Notes: generated from the sequence alone by a model not told the origin. A stretch of DNA of 64,000 nucleotides from Plotosus lineatus (GCA_024760905.1 CM045729.1:57327080-57391079), one strand, 5' to 3'. Positions 1 through 11,480 are shown, numbered from the stretch's first letter. Numbers and translations are program-made.

Positions 1-170
1 ACATACAGTCACGTGAAATCATACATTCCATTAAAAAGTTGTTGATTTTTTAAAATATATTTGAACAAGAAAACATGTCACTCAAGAAAACTCTAACCCA
101 GTGCCGTGAGATATACTGATATACTTGTCCAAAACCACAAGTTTTTTAAATAATTTACTTGTTTATCATT
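1..170. other. No feature recognised
   Basis: AT-rich sequence with no splice-framed coding segment and no repeat that I recognise. It is the left edge of the window, in the region upstream of ndp. Confidence 0.5.
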
Positions 171-186
171 TTCCTCCCAGTGGAAT

Positions 187-277
187 CTTCCTTTCTTTTT
201 AGCTGTTTCCTTCAGGGGTCGCCACAGAATCATCAGCCTCCATCTCACCCTATCCTCTGCATCTTCTTTTCATTTTT
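187..277 (-). mobile_element. 91-bp 5'-truncated RTE-type LINE tail with target duplications
   Basis: Read on the minus strand, this is only the last ~90 nt of the RTE-like LINE seen in longer form at 24885-26240. It has the GTGGCGACCCCTGAAGG block and an AAGAAG-type end. It is flanked by 16-bp direct repeats (171-186 and 278-293) that differ at one base. The duplications show this is a real, extremely 5'-truncated insertion rather than a random match. Confidence 0.8.
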
Positions 278-549
278 TTCCTACCAGTGGAATGTTTTAT
301 TTTAATTAAGAGATCTTTAAATTTTTTTTTGCCAAACTCAACCACCTTATTTTTTTGAGCATTTAGGGTGCCCTTCAAATCCTGGGATGATGACACCACA
401 CACTTTAATAGCAATGAAAACAACAGACTCTAGATTTCTGGTTTAAGTAAGACCGGTATCACTTGCAGAAGGTTCTAATCAATGGCATCTAATCTGGACT
501 TCAGGGTGTGATAAATGTCAAGTTGTATAAACTTGTTTCTTGTCACCTT

Positions 550-890
550 TCTCTTCTTCTTTTCTTTTCGGCTTGTTCCCGTTGTCGGGAGACACCACAG
601 TGAATCATCTGATTCACACATTTGATTTGGCATGGGTTTTTACGTCGGATGCCCTTCCTGTCACAACCCTTTTTTAGCAAGGGACAGAAACACCCTGACG
701 GCTTTGCAGCCTACTCTTTACGAAAATCAGCAATGGTTCTTTTAGATGCCTCTCACCATAGACAGTGAGAGACATGGCCCGCCTTTGATAACCCAGTTCG
801 CTGCACTGGAGGGACAGTGACAACCTTGTGGGGACTCGAACCCCCAACCTTAGGATCAGCTATCCTGCATCCTATCCACGTGACCACCAC
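550..890 (-). mobile_element. SINE-A copy (tRNA head, RTE-like tail)
   Basis: This is a minus-strand, near full-length copy of the tRNA-derived SINE with an RTE-type 3' end. The B box is visible as ggactcgaaccc (reverse of GGTTCGAGTCC) near 834-845. The RTE-like tail (cttttcggcttgttccc) is at the left end. Candidate 12-bp target duplications, tcttgtcacctt at 538-549 and tcttatcacctt at 891-902, differ at one base. Confidence 0.85.
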
Positions 891-893
891 TCT

Positions 894-2245
894 TATCACC
901 TTAATGTTCTGTTTGTTTTTTGTTTGATTGCTTTATATTTAAATAATTAAAATGTATTTAATGTGTGATTTATTAGAATATACGAAACACCTTTATCTGT
1001 AGATTTGTATCAAGCAAGGTGAAATGCTTGCTTTTGCAAACATATTGAAAAACATCACTAAATTTCATAGGATGTGCTTTTTTCACATAACTGTACAGGA
1101 CTTCATACTATATAGGACTTATACACCCTGTTAATGCTCTGTGGTTTTGCTTAGACCAAAACAGGCTCTGCTCAAAAGCGTCATTCGATTGTCACTGGCT
1201 GATGTAGGACATAAAAATACTGCTGAAGTCAGAGCTCGAGCAATCAAGACTTGATCCTTGGATGAATCAGGATGAGTAAATTATCTCGCACCAACACGAT
1301 TGAATCTTTGTCCCAAGCTACCACACTAATTAAGATACAGAGACGCTGAAGTCATTGGCACTGTGGTCTACAGTACAAAGGCTTACTAGTTCCCCCTGCA
1401 TATTTAACCCAATATGCTTTCTAAAATAAGACTATGAGGACACTGTGAGACATTGTTCTCTCTCTGGACAGTTCATAGGCATCAGATAAACATAATAATG
1501 AATGTCATGATACCTCATTCATTTGTAGATGCGACTACAAAAGTCGTACTCACTGACAAGTGCATGTTTACTGTAGAGTTACTGTCCCTAAGTATCAGCT
1601 GATGTAAATGGGAGGAGTAAAATGTTGTGTGTAATGGACATGTAATTTTGGACATTCGGGTTACTATGCACTGTAAGGATGTTAATGTTGCCTGGATATG
1701 CTTTTCTTTCTTGAGTCTCTTGAGGCTCTCTAAAAGATCCAAACAGGAAAACATCATAAATATGTATGAACACCAATGAAATCTGAAAAGATTTATGTGC
1801 TTTGGTGAAAAAAAAATCTTATAAAAGTGTATGCCTAAACAAAGTTACTAGTAGAATTAAGGCCATAAGATGAGCTCTTGGAAGGTTTTCCCCACAAGAG
1901 TGTCATCAACCTCGCAAATGTCATTTAAAAAATAAAAAGTTTCATTCAATAAACATCAAACCTTTCTCCATCAGCTTTTATAAATTTCAGCAGTAAAACG
2001 CTTTCATGATCACAAATATTTATCATAATTTTTCTCCCATTGTGACCTAAGGGTTTTACAGACAATAAAAAATAAAATAATAAAAACAGTCTTTTATTCT
2101 TTCTTTTAAAAAGTAGAAACAATGAATTCATTGAAAACAGTATGCTAAATGTCAACTTTCTTCAGATAAACACTAAATAGTTTGTGTTCCCCCCCTCTAT
2201 AAATTGGCGGTTCAATGGAAATTATTAATTTAATTTAATTTAATT
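894..2245. other. No gene recognised (upstream of ndp)
   Basis: This is single-copy-looking AT-rich DNA. The short open frames have no recognisable domain and are not bounded by convincing splice sites. I see no repeat structure. Confidence 0.5.
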
Positions 2246-2321
2246 TCTGAATTACCTTATCCTTTATCAGAGTCGTGGAGGGTACACCCTGAACAGCTCA
2301 CCAGACCATTGCAGGACCAAA

Positions 2322-2334
2322 ACACACACACACA

Positions 2335-2405
<71 letters not shown>
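2322..2405. repeat. (CA)n microsatellite
   Basis: A nearly pure CA dinucleotide array with one CT interruption near 2336. Any open frame across it is a repeat artefact. Confidence 0.98.
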
Positions 2406-2408
<3 letters not shown>

Positions 2409-2453
2409 CTTCTGGTAGAAAACAAGAATATCCAGTTAGACTAACATCTATGG

Positions 2454-2788
2454 CTGGGGTCACCAACCTTTTTGAAACTGAGAGCTACTTTTTGGGTACC
2501 AATTAATGCGAAGGGCTACCAGGACGATACACACTTCTGAAATAACTAATTTTCTCAATTTACCTATAATTTTATGTTGTTATTATTAATAATTAATGAT
2601 ATTAATTTATGTGAAGATATTGATTTGATTAAAAAAATAGCAAAAAAAAATTTAGATGCAGCTCAATGGAGAGTGGCACTATGGAGCCACCGTCCTGTTC
2701 TAAAAATAGCAGTGAACAGGTCCGCGGGCACCTCATGTTGATCTTGCGGGCGACCTGGTGCCCACGAGCACCATGTTGGTGACCCCTG
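2454..2788. mobile_element. Non-autonomous hAT MITE, 335 bp, with perfect 8-bp target duplication
   Basis: The ends are inverted: ctggggtcaccaac at the left and gttggtgacccctg at the right, 13 of 14 complementary. The flanks carry an exact 8-bp duplication, atctatgg (2446-2453 and 2789-2796). An 8-bp duplication and C(A)GGGG-type termini are typical of the hAT superfamily. The interior has no coding capacity. It is inserted inside an older SINE remnant. Confidence 0.9.
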
Positions 2789-2944
2789 ATCTATGGACTG
2801 TTGAAGGAGACTGGGGCACCAGGAGGAAATCAGTGCAAACATGTGGACAACATGCAAACTCCACACAGAATTGCCATCAATGAGCCTAGAGCTCAAACCC
2901 GAGACATTCTTGCTGTGAGACAAAAGTGCTAACTATTACTCCAT

Positions 2945-3940
2945 CTAAATGGAAATAAAAGATCTGTAATTAATTATTTGTATGTTCTGACTACAGAACT
3001 ATGCAGTACTTGCATAGTTATTGTTTTTAGTTGGAACAGAGCAGTGTTGCTGAAAATGTGGAAAACAATCTGTTGGCACTCTATGACCCAAAATTAAATT
3101 TTTCAGCATTAGCTTTCTACATATTAATGTACCGGTATAATCGAGTTTACTTACTGACACAAAACATGGATTAATATATTCTGAGTATACTTCACTTTAC
3201 ATAAAGTGTATGTCTGTTCTCTCTGCCTTTTTCTATTCATACCTGGTACAGTAATCAGTGAATTGTCTTTGGCAATGCACCGTCTGGACAATTTTTTAGA
3301 TGGTAAAATGAAAAAATGTTATTCTATACAGGCTGTAAATTAGAAAAGCTAGACTATTTTCATGCAGGTCAGCATTCCCAATGGAAGTCATTTTTGGAAA
3401 GCAGTGAGACTGTTTTTCTGCATACACCTTGTGGCTATAAATCACCCAGAATTATAAGACCCTCTCATTTTTTATATGTAGCTTGAAACAAGACTTGAAA
3501 TCGAGCTCTTAAAAGGAAGACTGAATGTGTCTCAAATCCATCAGTGTTAATTTCCCCCTGTTATTCTTCACTTGGATAACAGGCTATGCAACACCTCAAA
3601 GGCAGTCCTCTGTTGTGGCTTTAGGGAAACATGAAAGACATCTTCAGCTGATAGAAGGGAAGGTGCACATGGGTGCTCTTTCATCAAAGAGGGCCTGGGA
3701 AAATACATATGGCTAAATGCTTTTAGAACTCGACATTGGCACCAACCTGAGCAATAATTTATTTTCTTTCTCTTTGTGTCTTTCATTCTTAAATTGCTGC
3801 TATTGTGATGGGGTCGTGGGAGAAAAATTACACGGTGTTCATATGTTAAATGGTATCACAAAGCACAAGAATTTTTAAATACATGGATAAGGTTCCTCTC
3901 AGAAAAATCAACTTTTTTGAGAAAGTTCCTGCCAAGGCCA
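2945..3940. other. No gene recognised
   Basis: AT-rich sequence with no clear coding segment or repeat structure. Confidence 0.5.
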
Positions 3941-3956
3941 TTCAATTTGCTGAGTG

Positions 3957-4300
3957 GTGAGATTTCCTTTCGGCTTGTTCCCTTTATCAGGGGTCGCCAC
4001 AGAGAAAGATTCGCACGTTTGATTTGGTATAGGTTTTTACGTCGGATGCCCTTCCTGACACAACCCTTTAGCAAGGGACAGAAACACGCTGATGGCTTTG
4101 CAGCGACTCTTTACGAAAGTCAGCAATGGTTCTTTTATATGAACCTCTCACCATAGACAGTGAGCGACATGGCCCGCCTTTGATAACCCAGTTAGCTGCA
4201 CTGGCAGGGACAGTGACAACCTTGTGGAGAGTGGGATTCGAACCCCCAACCTTAGGATCAGCGCTCTAGCATCCTATACCACCAGGCCACCACTGCCCTG
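3957..4300 (-). mobile_element. SINE-A full-length copy
   Basis: Minus-strand copy with the tRNA-like A box (reverse of TGGCCTGGTGG, near 4282-4292) and B box (reverse of GGTTCGAATCCC, near 4231-4243). It also has the body (gctgcactgg...), the RTE-derived segment (gtcggatgcccttcctgac) and the RTE tail. Flanking 13-bp repeats, aatttgctgagtg (3944-3956) and aattttctgagtg (4301-4313), differ at one base and are the likely target duplications. Confidence 0.92.
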
Positions 4301-4313
4301 AATTTTCTGAGTG

Positions 4314-6040
4314 TAAAGTGTTGAAATGATATATCAATCCCAATATTTAACTACTATTCGTAAAAGCAGACACTGTTTTAACAAAACCAGAGCATCAGTT
4401 ATTTTAAGTCCCTCTGACAGTAAATTTAATGAATATACTACATATTTATTGGCCCAATGGAATCAGACAAAGTATTAAAATAAAGTGCCATATACAGACA
4501 GAATGTTTTGAGAAATAGAAGCAGTTCTGTAATTGTATGGTCTAAATGGAGAGTGTTGGTGGTGTCTTTGTGCTGCTAAATTGTAAATAGTCCTGTCAGA
4601 GGGTGAGGAGATGGAAGGTGCGATATAAATGTGGCTTCCAAAGAAGCTTTGCATGTTTCATAAACTTTTGACCTCTAAAGCCATACATAGCAGTGCCAGC
4701 TTTCCCTTAATTTCCCCGAAAGTTAAAAGTTTTGAAACTGGTTTATGAACACCGTTTTGTACTTTGTGCCTCCATGTAGCCGAATGAGAAATGCTCAAAC
4801 AAAGCTGGTAATAAGAAATATTTGATTATCAGAGGTTTTTTAAAATTAAATAATTAATTTTATTTTCTTCGCTTTCTCTTGGACCGAGTCCACACCTTAA
4901 TTTGAAGATTGCTAACTCCCTTCTGGTGCCAATATTTGCAGTAATTTAATACAGCTCATGCTTTCCTCAAGTTCTGCCATTCTCAATGGCAAAAATTATA
5001 TGCATTCTAAACAATTGCGAATTATGTGTTTTTTTTTTTTTTTTTTTTTTAATGTTTGAACATTTAAGTTAAGTGTGTCTTGTATTTATTCATATCTGAT
5101 TTAAATAGACAGTTTAAGGATCATTATTACTGGAGTATATTTCCCATTCAAACTGAGTGACATTAAATTTCATAGATCTCTGACATTAAATTGTATTAAA
5201 TAAAAGTTCAGTTACAAAAGAATATTTCTGTAATTTCCATATAAAGGTGACAGGGCAAATGAACATATGGTATAATACAATACACAGGACTTCAGTGTTG
5301 TATAGGACTCATGCAAAGACATTTAAACTTCACTTTTCCATCTATGAAAGAATATGACTGAAGATCCCAATTTCTCTGTTCATAATCCACTTAACTTGTT
5401 TGTCAAATGGGAATTGTGTTTTATTGTTACACATTGTGTTGTTTATAAATTTAAATGTGATCACTTGTGTGTGCTTTGAACCTATTGGCCTTTAAGCCAT
5501 TGCATTAAATCTTTGTTTTCTTTTCTTTTCTTTTCTTTTTTTTTAAAGAGAGGATAAAGTTTTAACCAAGCCTAGATGTTGTATGAGCTGTGTGAATTTG
5601 TGAAGCACATCCCAAACCCAGTGGTGACCTTATTGTTTATGGGAGACTACATTTACAACAATTATCATGCTTTTGGACCAGTTGTTTTTAAATAAACTAA
5701 TTCTGCTAACAGTTTTATAACCCCAGGCTCGTAAAAAAAGAGGGCCAGGCGGTTGCTCACCTTTGATTCTGCAACCATTCCATGGCTGGAATCCCCATTT
5801 GCTTTGTGAGAGTTTGCCCGGTTTGTCAGCTGTGTGGATGTGTCACCAAAGTGATTTATGACTGCTGTGTCATGTTCCACATCTATCCCTGAGATGTGCA
5901 TCATCTGTTCTTTCCCTATTCTTACCAATTCTTCAATAAAAATGAGGGGTGTTCATGTCAGAAGAGGAGGTTGAGGGGAGGGGGAGCAGAGAGAGAGGAA
6001 GGGAGGGAGGGAAAGAGGGAGTCAAGAGCTCACATACAAT
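4314..6040. other. No gene recognised; upstream flank of ndp
   Basis: AT-rich sequence containing T-runs (about 5032-5050) and a pyrimidine-rich tract (5515-5545). No exon-like segment was identified. Upstream regulatory sequence of ndp could lie here, but I see no specific site. Confidence 0.45.
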
Positions 6041-6053
6041 CGGTGTGCGTGTG

Positions 6054-6055
<2 letters not shown>

Positions 6056-6143
<88 letters not shown>
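6056..6143. repeat. (GT)n then (GA)n compound microsatellite
   Basis: GT units run from about 6056 to 6092 and GA units from about 6098 to 6143. The compound tract ends about 15 nt before a TTTAAAAG motif and ~110 nt before a strong splice donor. It may therefore lie in the ndp promoter or in exon 1. Confidence 0.95.
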
Positions 6144-6148
<5 letters not shown>

Positions 6149-6184
6149 AGAGGGAGGTTTAAAAGCAACTATTGTTGAAGCATT

Positions 6185-6250
6185 TCCACTTTGGTCCAGG
6201 AAAGTATAGCTGAGGTTGGATATCAAGACCCGAGAGGAACTGGAGAGAAG
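6185..6250 (+). other. ndp: Candidate non-coding exon 1 of ndp (boundaries approximate)
   Basis: A consensus donor, GAGAAG|GTAAGC, falls at 6250/6251. A TATA-like TTTAAAAG lies at 6158-6165, which would put a start site near 6190. Mammalian NDP has a non-coding first exon separated by a long intron from the exon with the start codon, so an upstream 5' UTR exon is expected on this strand. That this segment is that exon is inference. No transcript evidence is available, and other donors in 1-10 kb cannot be excluded. Confidence 0.35.
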
Positions 6251-6770
6251 GTAAGCTCACCCTGAATCTTAAGGTGACCCAGTGCCACTTTACATGAGCT
6301 GCCTTTAGCCTTTGGTTATTATGCTGGCATCTAACTGACCAGCTGATTGAGATAAAGGCTCAGGGAGGTTCTGCACTTGCTGTATGGCATTTTTAAAATT
6401 ACCGTAAGCATTATTATTATCACAATATCCCCTCCAAAGCTTTGTTTTTCTTTACGGGTTTTCTCATGTCATAGGCACCTTTCTCAGGCCTCGATGTATG
6501 CGGCAGAGGAAAGGTAATTATGCATTGTATGAGTCATGAGCCAGATCAGTTGATTGAAGGCACCGAGCCTAGGGCAGGTTGCTTGTATGTGCATCTGATG
6601 AGAGACACAATGTGTTCTGCGCTAGGTTGACTGCTGAAATGAGCTACTGCCTCCACACAGATTGATATTGAGAATTCACGGCTGAGGATTTCATGAAAAA
6701 TTGTGCTAATATGGCTGAGAGTACTCACCAGATTTCCCTTATATAATTTGAGACAAAACCTACCAACCCA

Positions 6771-6772
<2 letters not shown>

Positions 6773-6840
<68 letters not shown>
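6773..6840. repeat. (GT)n microsatellite
   Basis: An uninterrupted GT array, over 30 units long. Confidence 0.98.
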
Positions 6841-6842
<2 letters not shown>

Positions 6843-7902
6843 TGTCAGATTGCTCATTATCATTTTAATTTTATTTTCTGGTGTTTTAGCCTTGTATATG
6901 AGAAGTTTAAATATGAATGCCAAATTAAAGACAGATGCTTAGCAGGATTTCATAATGCAGTTCCTATTTGCTGTTCGTGTCCTTTGGGACACCTATGACC
7001 AGGACCTTCACTATTTCATTGCCTCAAGCTGACATGCTCTATTCTCAGAAACCTAAATTGTAACACTAACGTCAGCTTAGTATGGGCTTACTAGATCTAC
7101 TGCGACTGGACAATGACTGTGTTCAAATCTACACTGTTTTTCTTATCTTCACCATGGGAGATATATTTAGTGTGAGGCTTAGCTGTGGCACACAGGAGTC
7201 ATGGGTTGCTGGTATTAGAGTGTAGTGCCCCTGCTCTGGCCTGGCATGCTACGAGGGTGCAGATGGGTAGGGTAGGGTAGGGTTGGGGAGGGGAGGGGGG
7301 GAGGGGGGGGGGTGCTGGGGTTATACGGTCTTGTAGGAATCTGCCCTTTGGTTTATTAAAAGAGGGCCAAACAATAGGGCAAACAAGCTCCAAACAATAA
7401 CATAAGCCATGAATGTCAGAAGAGGTGAATTTGTCAGTATGTAGGAGACTTTATTTTCCTTTACAGGCAGTACTTTAATAGACAGTTGGTCTAAATGTAA
7501 TTTTGATAGCATGCAAAGCATTAAGTAATTCCAGTTTTCAACTTGTATCGCATGCATAGCTACTTTAGTCAGATCAGCAAACCAATTGCAAACAGTTATG
7601 ATCCAGAATAAAAAGGACTTTTTCCCGGATTATGAGATTCGCTGAGAAGCTGGAGGGGACTAAAGAAGTTACCTGCTAAATCTACTATGGACTGAATAAA
7701 TTGCTTCTCCGAGGGAATACTGTGCCAATCACATCAAATAATGTGAATTCTGCCTTATCCGTCCTTTCTCATACCCCAAGGCACATTTCAGTCTGAAAAT
7801 CCTCTTCAAAATGACAGAGTCTGTGCTTTAGCTTATGCACGGCGGAGAACGGCTATGAGAGCCAGAGACAAGACAACTTACACCAGTATCAGGAACAGTT
7901 GC

Positions 7903-7905
<3 letters not shown>

Positions 7906-7957
<52 letters not shown>
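7906..7957. repeat. (GT)n microsatellite
   Basis: An uninterrupted GT array. Confidence 0.98.
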
Positions 7958-7959
<2 letters not shown>

Positions 7960-9029
7960 TGAATTTGTTTAAAACCACTGTATTACATGTGATGTACCCA
8001 AACTTATAAAACATTTCTTTTGTTCCCCCAAAAGAAATAAAGTGTGGTTTTGACTGGTGAGATGGAGGCTAAGGCACGGCCTGTGGCTGCTTTTGAATGT
8101 CAGGAATTTCACAGTTCTAATGGCTTAGACGCTGAGGCCCCTCACTAAGCCTGTGATACCTTGATCAAAAAAGCACCATATCCTGTTTTCAGAGGACAGC
8201 ACACAGGGGACAGTTCAGACCAGAGGCCTGCTGTGTGGCATCAGCCCTGGATAGGACTTCTGGAGAGGTAGAGGAAAGTCTCTGACTCATTTCAGCCTGA
8301 AAGCCCTACACAACACTTCTGGAGTGTCTTGCTCACTTTGGGCTTTCATTTTCAATGTTTATTGCTTTTCATCTTGTAGAAGAGAAAACTGCTGATTTGG
8401 TTTAAACAATAATTAGCAGATGTTTTGCAGTAAAAGTGACATAGTGCAGGGATATAAAACATGCAAAATGAAGGATTCTTTTGGGCTTTCAGTTGGAGTA
8501 TAACATCTAAATGTGAACCTTTTGTTGTTCTAGTGACATGCACTGTCAACAAGGCTATTAGCCTGATCAATTGGGGAAATAATATTTGGCTTTTTTTTCC
8601 CCAACAGCACCTCTCTCCTGCAGAAATCTCCATAATCAAATAGGTTTATTTATTCACAGAGTTCTTGGCTCAGGCTACATTCTAATGTGAATACTAATTA
8701 CAGGAAACTTTTCAGTGCAGCATGAGTAAAACACCAATGTTTCCAAATTGAAATCAAACAACACATGTCCAGCAAATGGAATGCCATCTTTGATATCCAT
8801 AATTAGGTTCTCACAAAAATCTGGGGAAACAGGAGACTGGGAAATTGTTGAGATTAAAAAGACAAGGGTGATGCTGGTCTTGAGGCATTGCATATTACAT
8901 CTCAGATAAAAGATATAAATAATCATTGCCGCTAGTTGTAGATACACTGGAATCTTTGAAATCAAATTAATGGAAAAAAGATGTTGTTTTGCACCTTAAA
9001 CAAACCCTAACCCTTTATACATGGACCCA

Positions 9030-9352
9030 TTCGTTCATCATGCATGTTCTAAGCTTGTTAATCCTAATTAGGGTTGTAGTGAGGCTGGCGCCCATCTCAG
9101 CCGATTTGGGGAGTGCACAGCTCACCAGGCCATCACAGTGCAAACACTGACACAATCATCCACATTCACATTCACATCAAGGGGTGATTTGGAGCTGCCA
9201 ATTAGCCGACTGTGGGAGGAAACCCAAGTACCCAGAGGAAACTCACGCAAGCACGGGGAGAACATGCAAACTCCACACAGAAACGCCAGAGCTGGGAATC
9301 GAACCCACTTGCTGTGAGGCGGACGTGCTAATCACTACGCCACCATGCCACC
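9030..9352 (-). mobile_element. tRNA-derived SINE with L2-like tail (V-SINE-like)
   Basis: On the minus strand a tRNA-like head is visible, with B box gggttcgattccc (reverse of gggaatcgaaccc, near 9294-9306). It is followed by the widespread fish module ctgtgtggagtttgcatgttctccccgtg (in part), then by an L2-like 3' body ending near the aatcctaattaggg motif. This organisation fits V-SINE-type elements; the family name is inference. It is a different family from SINE-A/B, although the 3' body is related to that of SINE-B. Confidence 0.8.
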
Positions 9353-10466
9353 TCTGTCCATGACTAATGACCATGTGATCCTTCTCTTACTCTATAGTTA
9401 CCATTTTTCCCATTATGTTGCTCAGATTGATTATGTACAATATGGTAGACATATGTAGTTGGATGATAATATAGCATTATACCGCATAGTATCAAACCAG
9501 TGATCGAGACTGCAACCTGTATCTGTATCTGCATCGCAGTTAGGATACAGACTTCTGATGTCGACTTGTGTAAACCATGCAACACAAAGTTCTCTGGTGC
9601 AGTTAAACATTTCAGAGTGTATTTATTTTAACAGGCAAATTGATTCTTAAATTTCTCACACATGGAATGTTAAAGTTAAATGATTCTGTACAGAAAGAAA
9701 AACACAAGGGTACGTTTTTTTTAAATGAACTTGAAATGTTTGCAATTTTAGAACAAATGATGGTCTCGACAAAATATTCAGAAAATATTTACTTAAATGA
9801 AGGAAAAGGGGACAGAACAGGTTTTGACATATTGCAGGCTATTATTTTTTTATGAAGGATTATTTCCTTTCCATAACAAGGTTACCCCAAGTATTAGATT
9901 TTGGGTCCTTCGAATAGCAGAGCAAGAACCAACTAGCTTTTCTGCTGAACACTGGGCAGATGAATTTAATCACCACACAAGGCACATAAGATTTGCATTT
10001 AATACCATTGTAACAGAGGTCAATAAAATGCATAGACCACAGATTTTTGGCAAAGTAAATAAATTTTAAAAATCTTAACTTGTCTTGAGTGAACATAGTG
10101 TGACATCTACTTTTTCCAATAAAAATTCATTCTTGGGGAAATTATTCACCACAGTGTATTTATTAATGGATTAAGTTTCCCCTTAGTATAATACAATCAT
10201 TTTTTTTTGTCTGATGGGATTGTTGGAATAATAGCAGGAGGGGCAGCCGGAATGCCTCCTACAGCAGCCTACTCATTACTGCCTAGATACACATTAGCAG
10301 CCACCTTGATAAAACTGACACAGACAACACCCCCCCCCCCCCCACCATACACAGTCCATTGGCTAGTAGCAGACCAATGTTATACTTCAGTACTACTAGA
10401 TAACTCTAAACAGGCTTTCCTTTACATTTCAGCCTGGTCTAAATTCACTTCTTTACTTCTTCACAG

Positions 10467-10663
10467 AAAGAAACTCAAAGACAGAGCTAAAGGAGATGGC
10501 AGAGCATAAAGAACAAATCCACCACATACTCCTGTTTACAACTGTGGCAACAAAACCAAGTCATGAAGCTGTGAATTTTCCTCTGTAAGCGAAGAGGTTC
10601 TATCTCTGTCCATTTTCTTGCTGGGAAATTTCCTCATCTTTCCATTGGTGCCAAATTGCCAGT
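10467..10663 (+). other. ndp: 5' UTR part of ndp exon 2
   Basis: The sequence before it, ctttacttcttcacag, is a strong polypyrimidine-AG acceptor ending at 10466. This leaves 197 nt of untranslated sequence before the start codon at 10664. From memory, human NDP exon 2 carries a similar length of 5' UTR (about 207 nt), which supports this acceptor over the weaker AG at 10661-10662. Confidence 0.75.
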
Positions 10664-10855
10664 ATGAGGAACACATATGCATTTAGCCAGCCAGGAATTG
10701 TGCTTCTACTGGTCACATGTCCTCTGCTGAGTGTTCTGCGTGGAGTTACCTGTAAAGCTGAGAGTGGAACTCTTGGGGACTCCGATCCTGACAGGTGTAT
10801 GAGACACCATTTTGTGGAGACCATCACACATCCCATCTACAAGTGCAACTCCAAG
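10664..10855 (+). CDS. ndp: Norrin (Norrie disease protein), first coding exon, residues 1-64
   Basis: This exon encodes the signal peptide and the first part of norrin. Norrin is a secreted cystine-knot ligand that activates Wnt/beta-catenin signalling through FZD4, LRP5 and TSPAN12, mainly in retinal and ear vasculature. The start codon at 10664 is followed by a hydrophobic stretch (about residues 10-26: IVLLLVTCPLLSVL) acting as the signal peptide. Next comes the norrin signature DSDPDRCMRHHF (residues 39-50) and THPIYKC (55-61). C45 and C61 correspond to human C39 and C55. The donor AAG|GTGTGT at 10855/10856 splits the protein after a lysine in phase 0, exactly where human NDP is split. 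Residues 1-38 are divergent, as is usual for the leader. The other coding exon is 20895-21119. Confidence 0.97.
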
Positions 10856-10869
10856 GTGTGTTACCTATA

Positions 10870-10870
<1 letters not shown>

Positions 10871-10908
<38 letters not shown>
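10871..10908. repeat. (TA)n microsatellite
   Basis: A pure TA array starting 15 nt inside intron 2, next to the ndp splice donor. Confidence 0.97.
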
Positions 10909-10909
<1 letters not shown>

Positions 10910-10978
10910 TGTACATTCTCTACCATCTTAAGTATGTGATGGTGTATGACTTAATGAGTCCCTCAAGATTTATAAATA

Positions 10979-11125
10979 TTTATTTATTCATTCATTCATT
11001 CATTTTCTAAGACACTTAATCCTAATTAAGTTCACAGGGAAGCTGGTGCCCATCTCAGCTTATTCTGGGCGAAGTTGGGGTACACCCTGAACAGCTCACC
11101 TGACCATTGCAGGGCCAACAAACAT
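10979..11125 (-). mobile_element. L2-like 3' tail fragment of a SINE/LINE
   Basis: It starts with a (CATT)n end (cattcattcattcatttt), followed by the reverse complement of the L2-like 3' body (cttaatcctaatt ... gtacaccctgaacagctcacc). The tRNA head is absent. Confidence 0.75.
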
Positions 11126-11210
11126 ATAACTATTTAATTCATTTCAATTTCAATTCAGTCTAATTTGTATGGCACTTTGTACAACTGACATTGTGACAAA
11201 ACAATGACTG

Positions 11211-11480
11211 CCCCCCCCCCCCCCCAGTGTAGTTAACTGGGTTATCAAAGGCCGGCCATGTCTCTCACTGTCTATGTTGAGAGGCATGTAAAAAAACATT
11301 CCTGACTTTCGTCAAGAGTAGGCTGCGTAGCGATCAGCGTGTTTCTGCCCTGTGATGGCCGGGTGAGCTGTCCAGGATGTACAGTACTCTGCCCTCACCC
11401 AGAGTTGGCTAAGATGGGCGCCAGCCTCCCCGCAAACCTAATTAGGATTAAGCGGGTTAGAAAATGAATGAATGAATGAT
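11211..11480 (+). mobile_element. 5'-truncated SINE-B copy starting at the internal C-run
   Basis: It begins with a run of about 15 C and then cagtgtagttaactgggttatc, the SINE-A/B body without its tRNA head. It continues into the L2-like tail ending in (GAATGAAT)n near 11480. Truncation occurs exactly at the C-run present in full-length copies. Confidence 0.88.

Larger units (their letters stand above)
2262..2940 (-). mobile_element. SINE/L2-tail remnant interrupted by a (CA)n tract and a hAT MITE
   Basis: The left part (2270-2320, read on the minus strand) matches the L2-like 3' body (gtacaccctgaacagctcacc). The right part (2825-2940) matches the common fish SINE module with catgcaaactccacacag and a degenerate tRNA-like B box (ctcaaacccgag). 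A microsatellite and the 335-bp MITE at 2454-2788 lie between the halves. Confidence 0.6.
6251..10466 (+). other. ndp: Probable ndp intron 1
   Basis: If exon 1 ends at 6250, this is intron 1. It holds GT arrays (6773-6840, 7906-7957), a G-rich/C-rich stretch at 7265-7315 and an old SINE (9030-9352). No coding exon is recognisable. The acceptor, ctttacttcttcacag, ends at 10466. Confidence 0.45.

Noticed and set aside
2257..2506. Open frames of Cys-Val or His-Thr repeats across CA/GT arrays (also near 6.0, 6.7, 13.7, 17.8, 23.4, 38.0 kb)
   Set aside because: They are translations of dinucleotide microsatellites, open in several frames on both strands.
9797..10069. 90-codon open frame upstream of ndp exon 2
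   Set aside because: AT-rich, no domain, no acceptor/donor pair linking it to ndp, and it precedes the well-supported 5' UTR acceptor.
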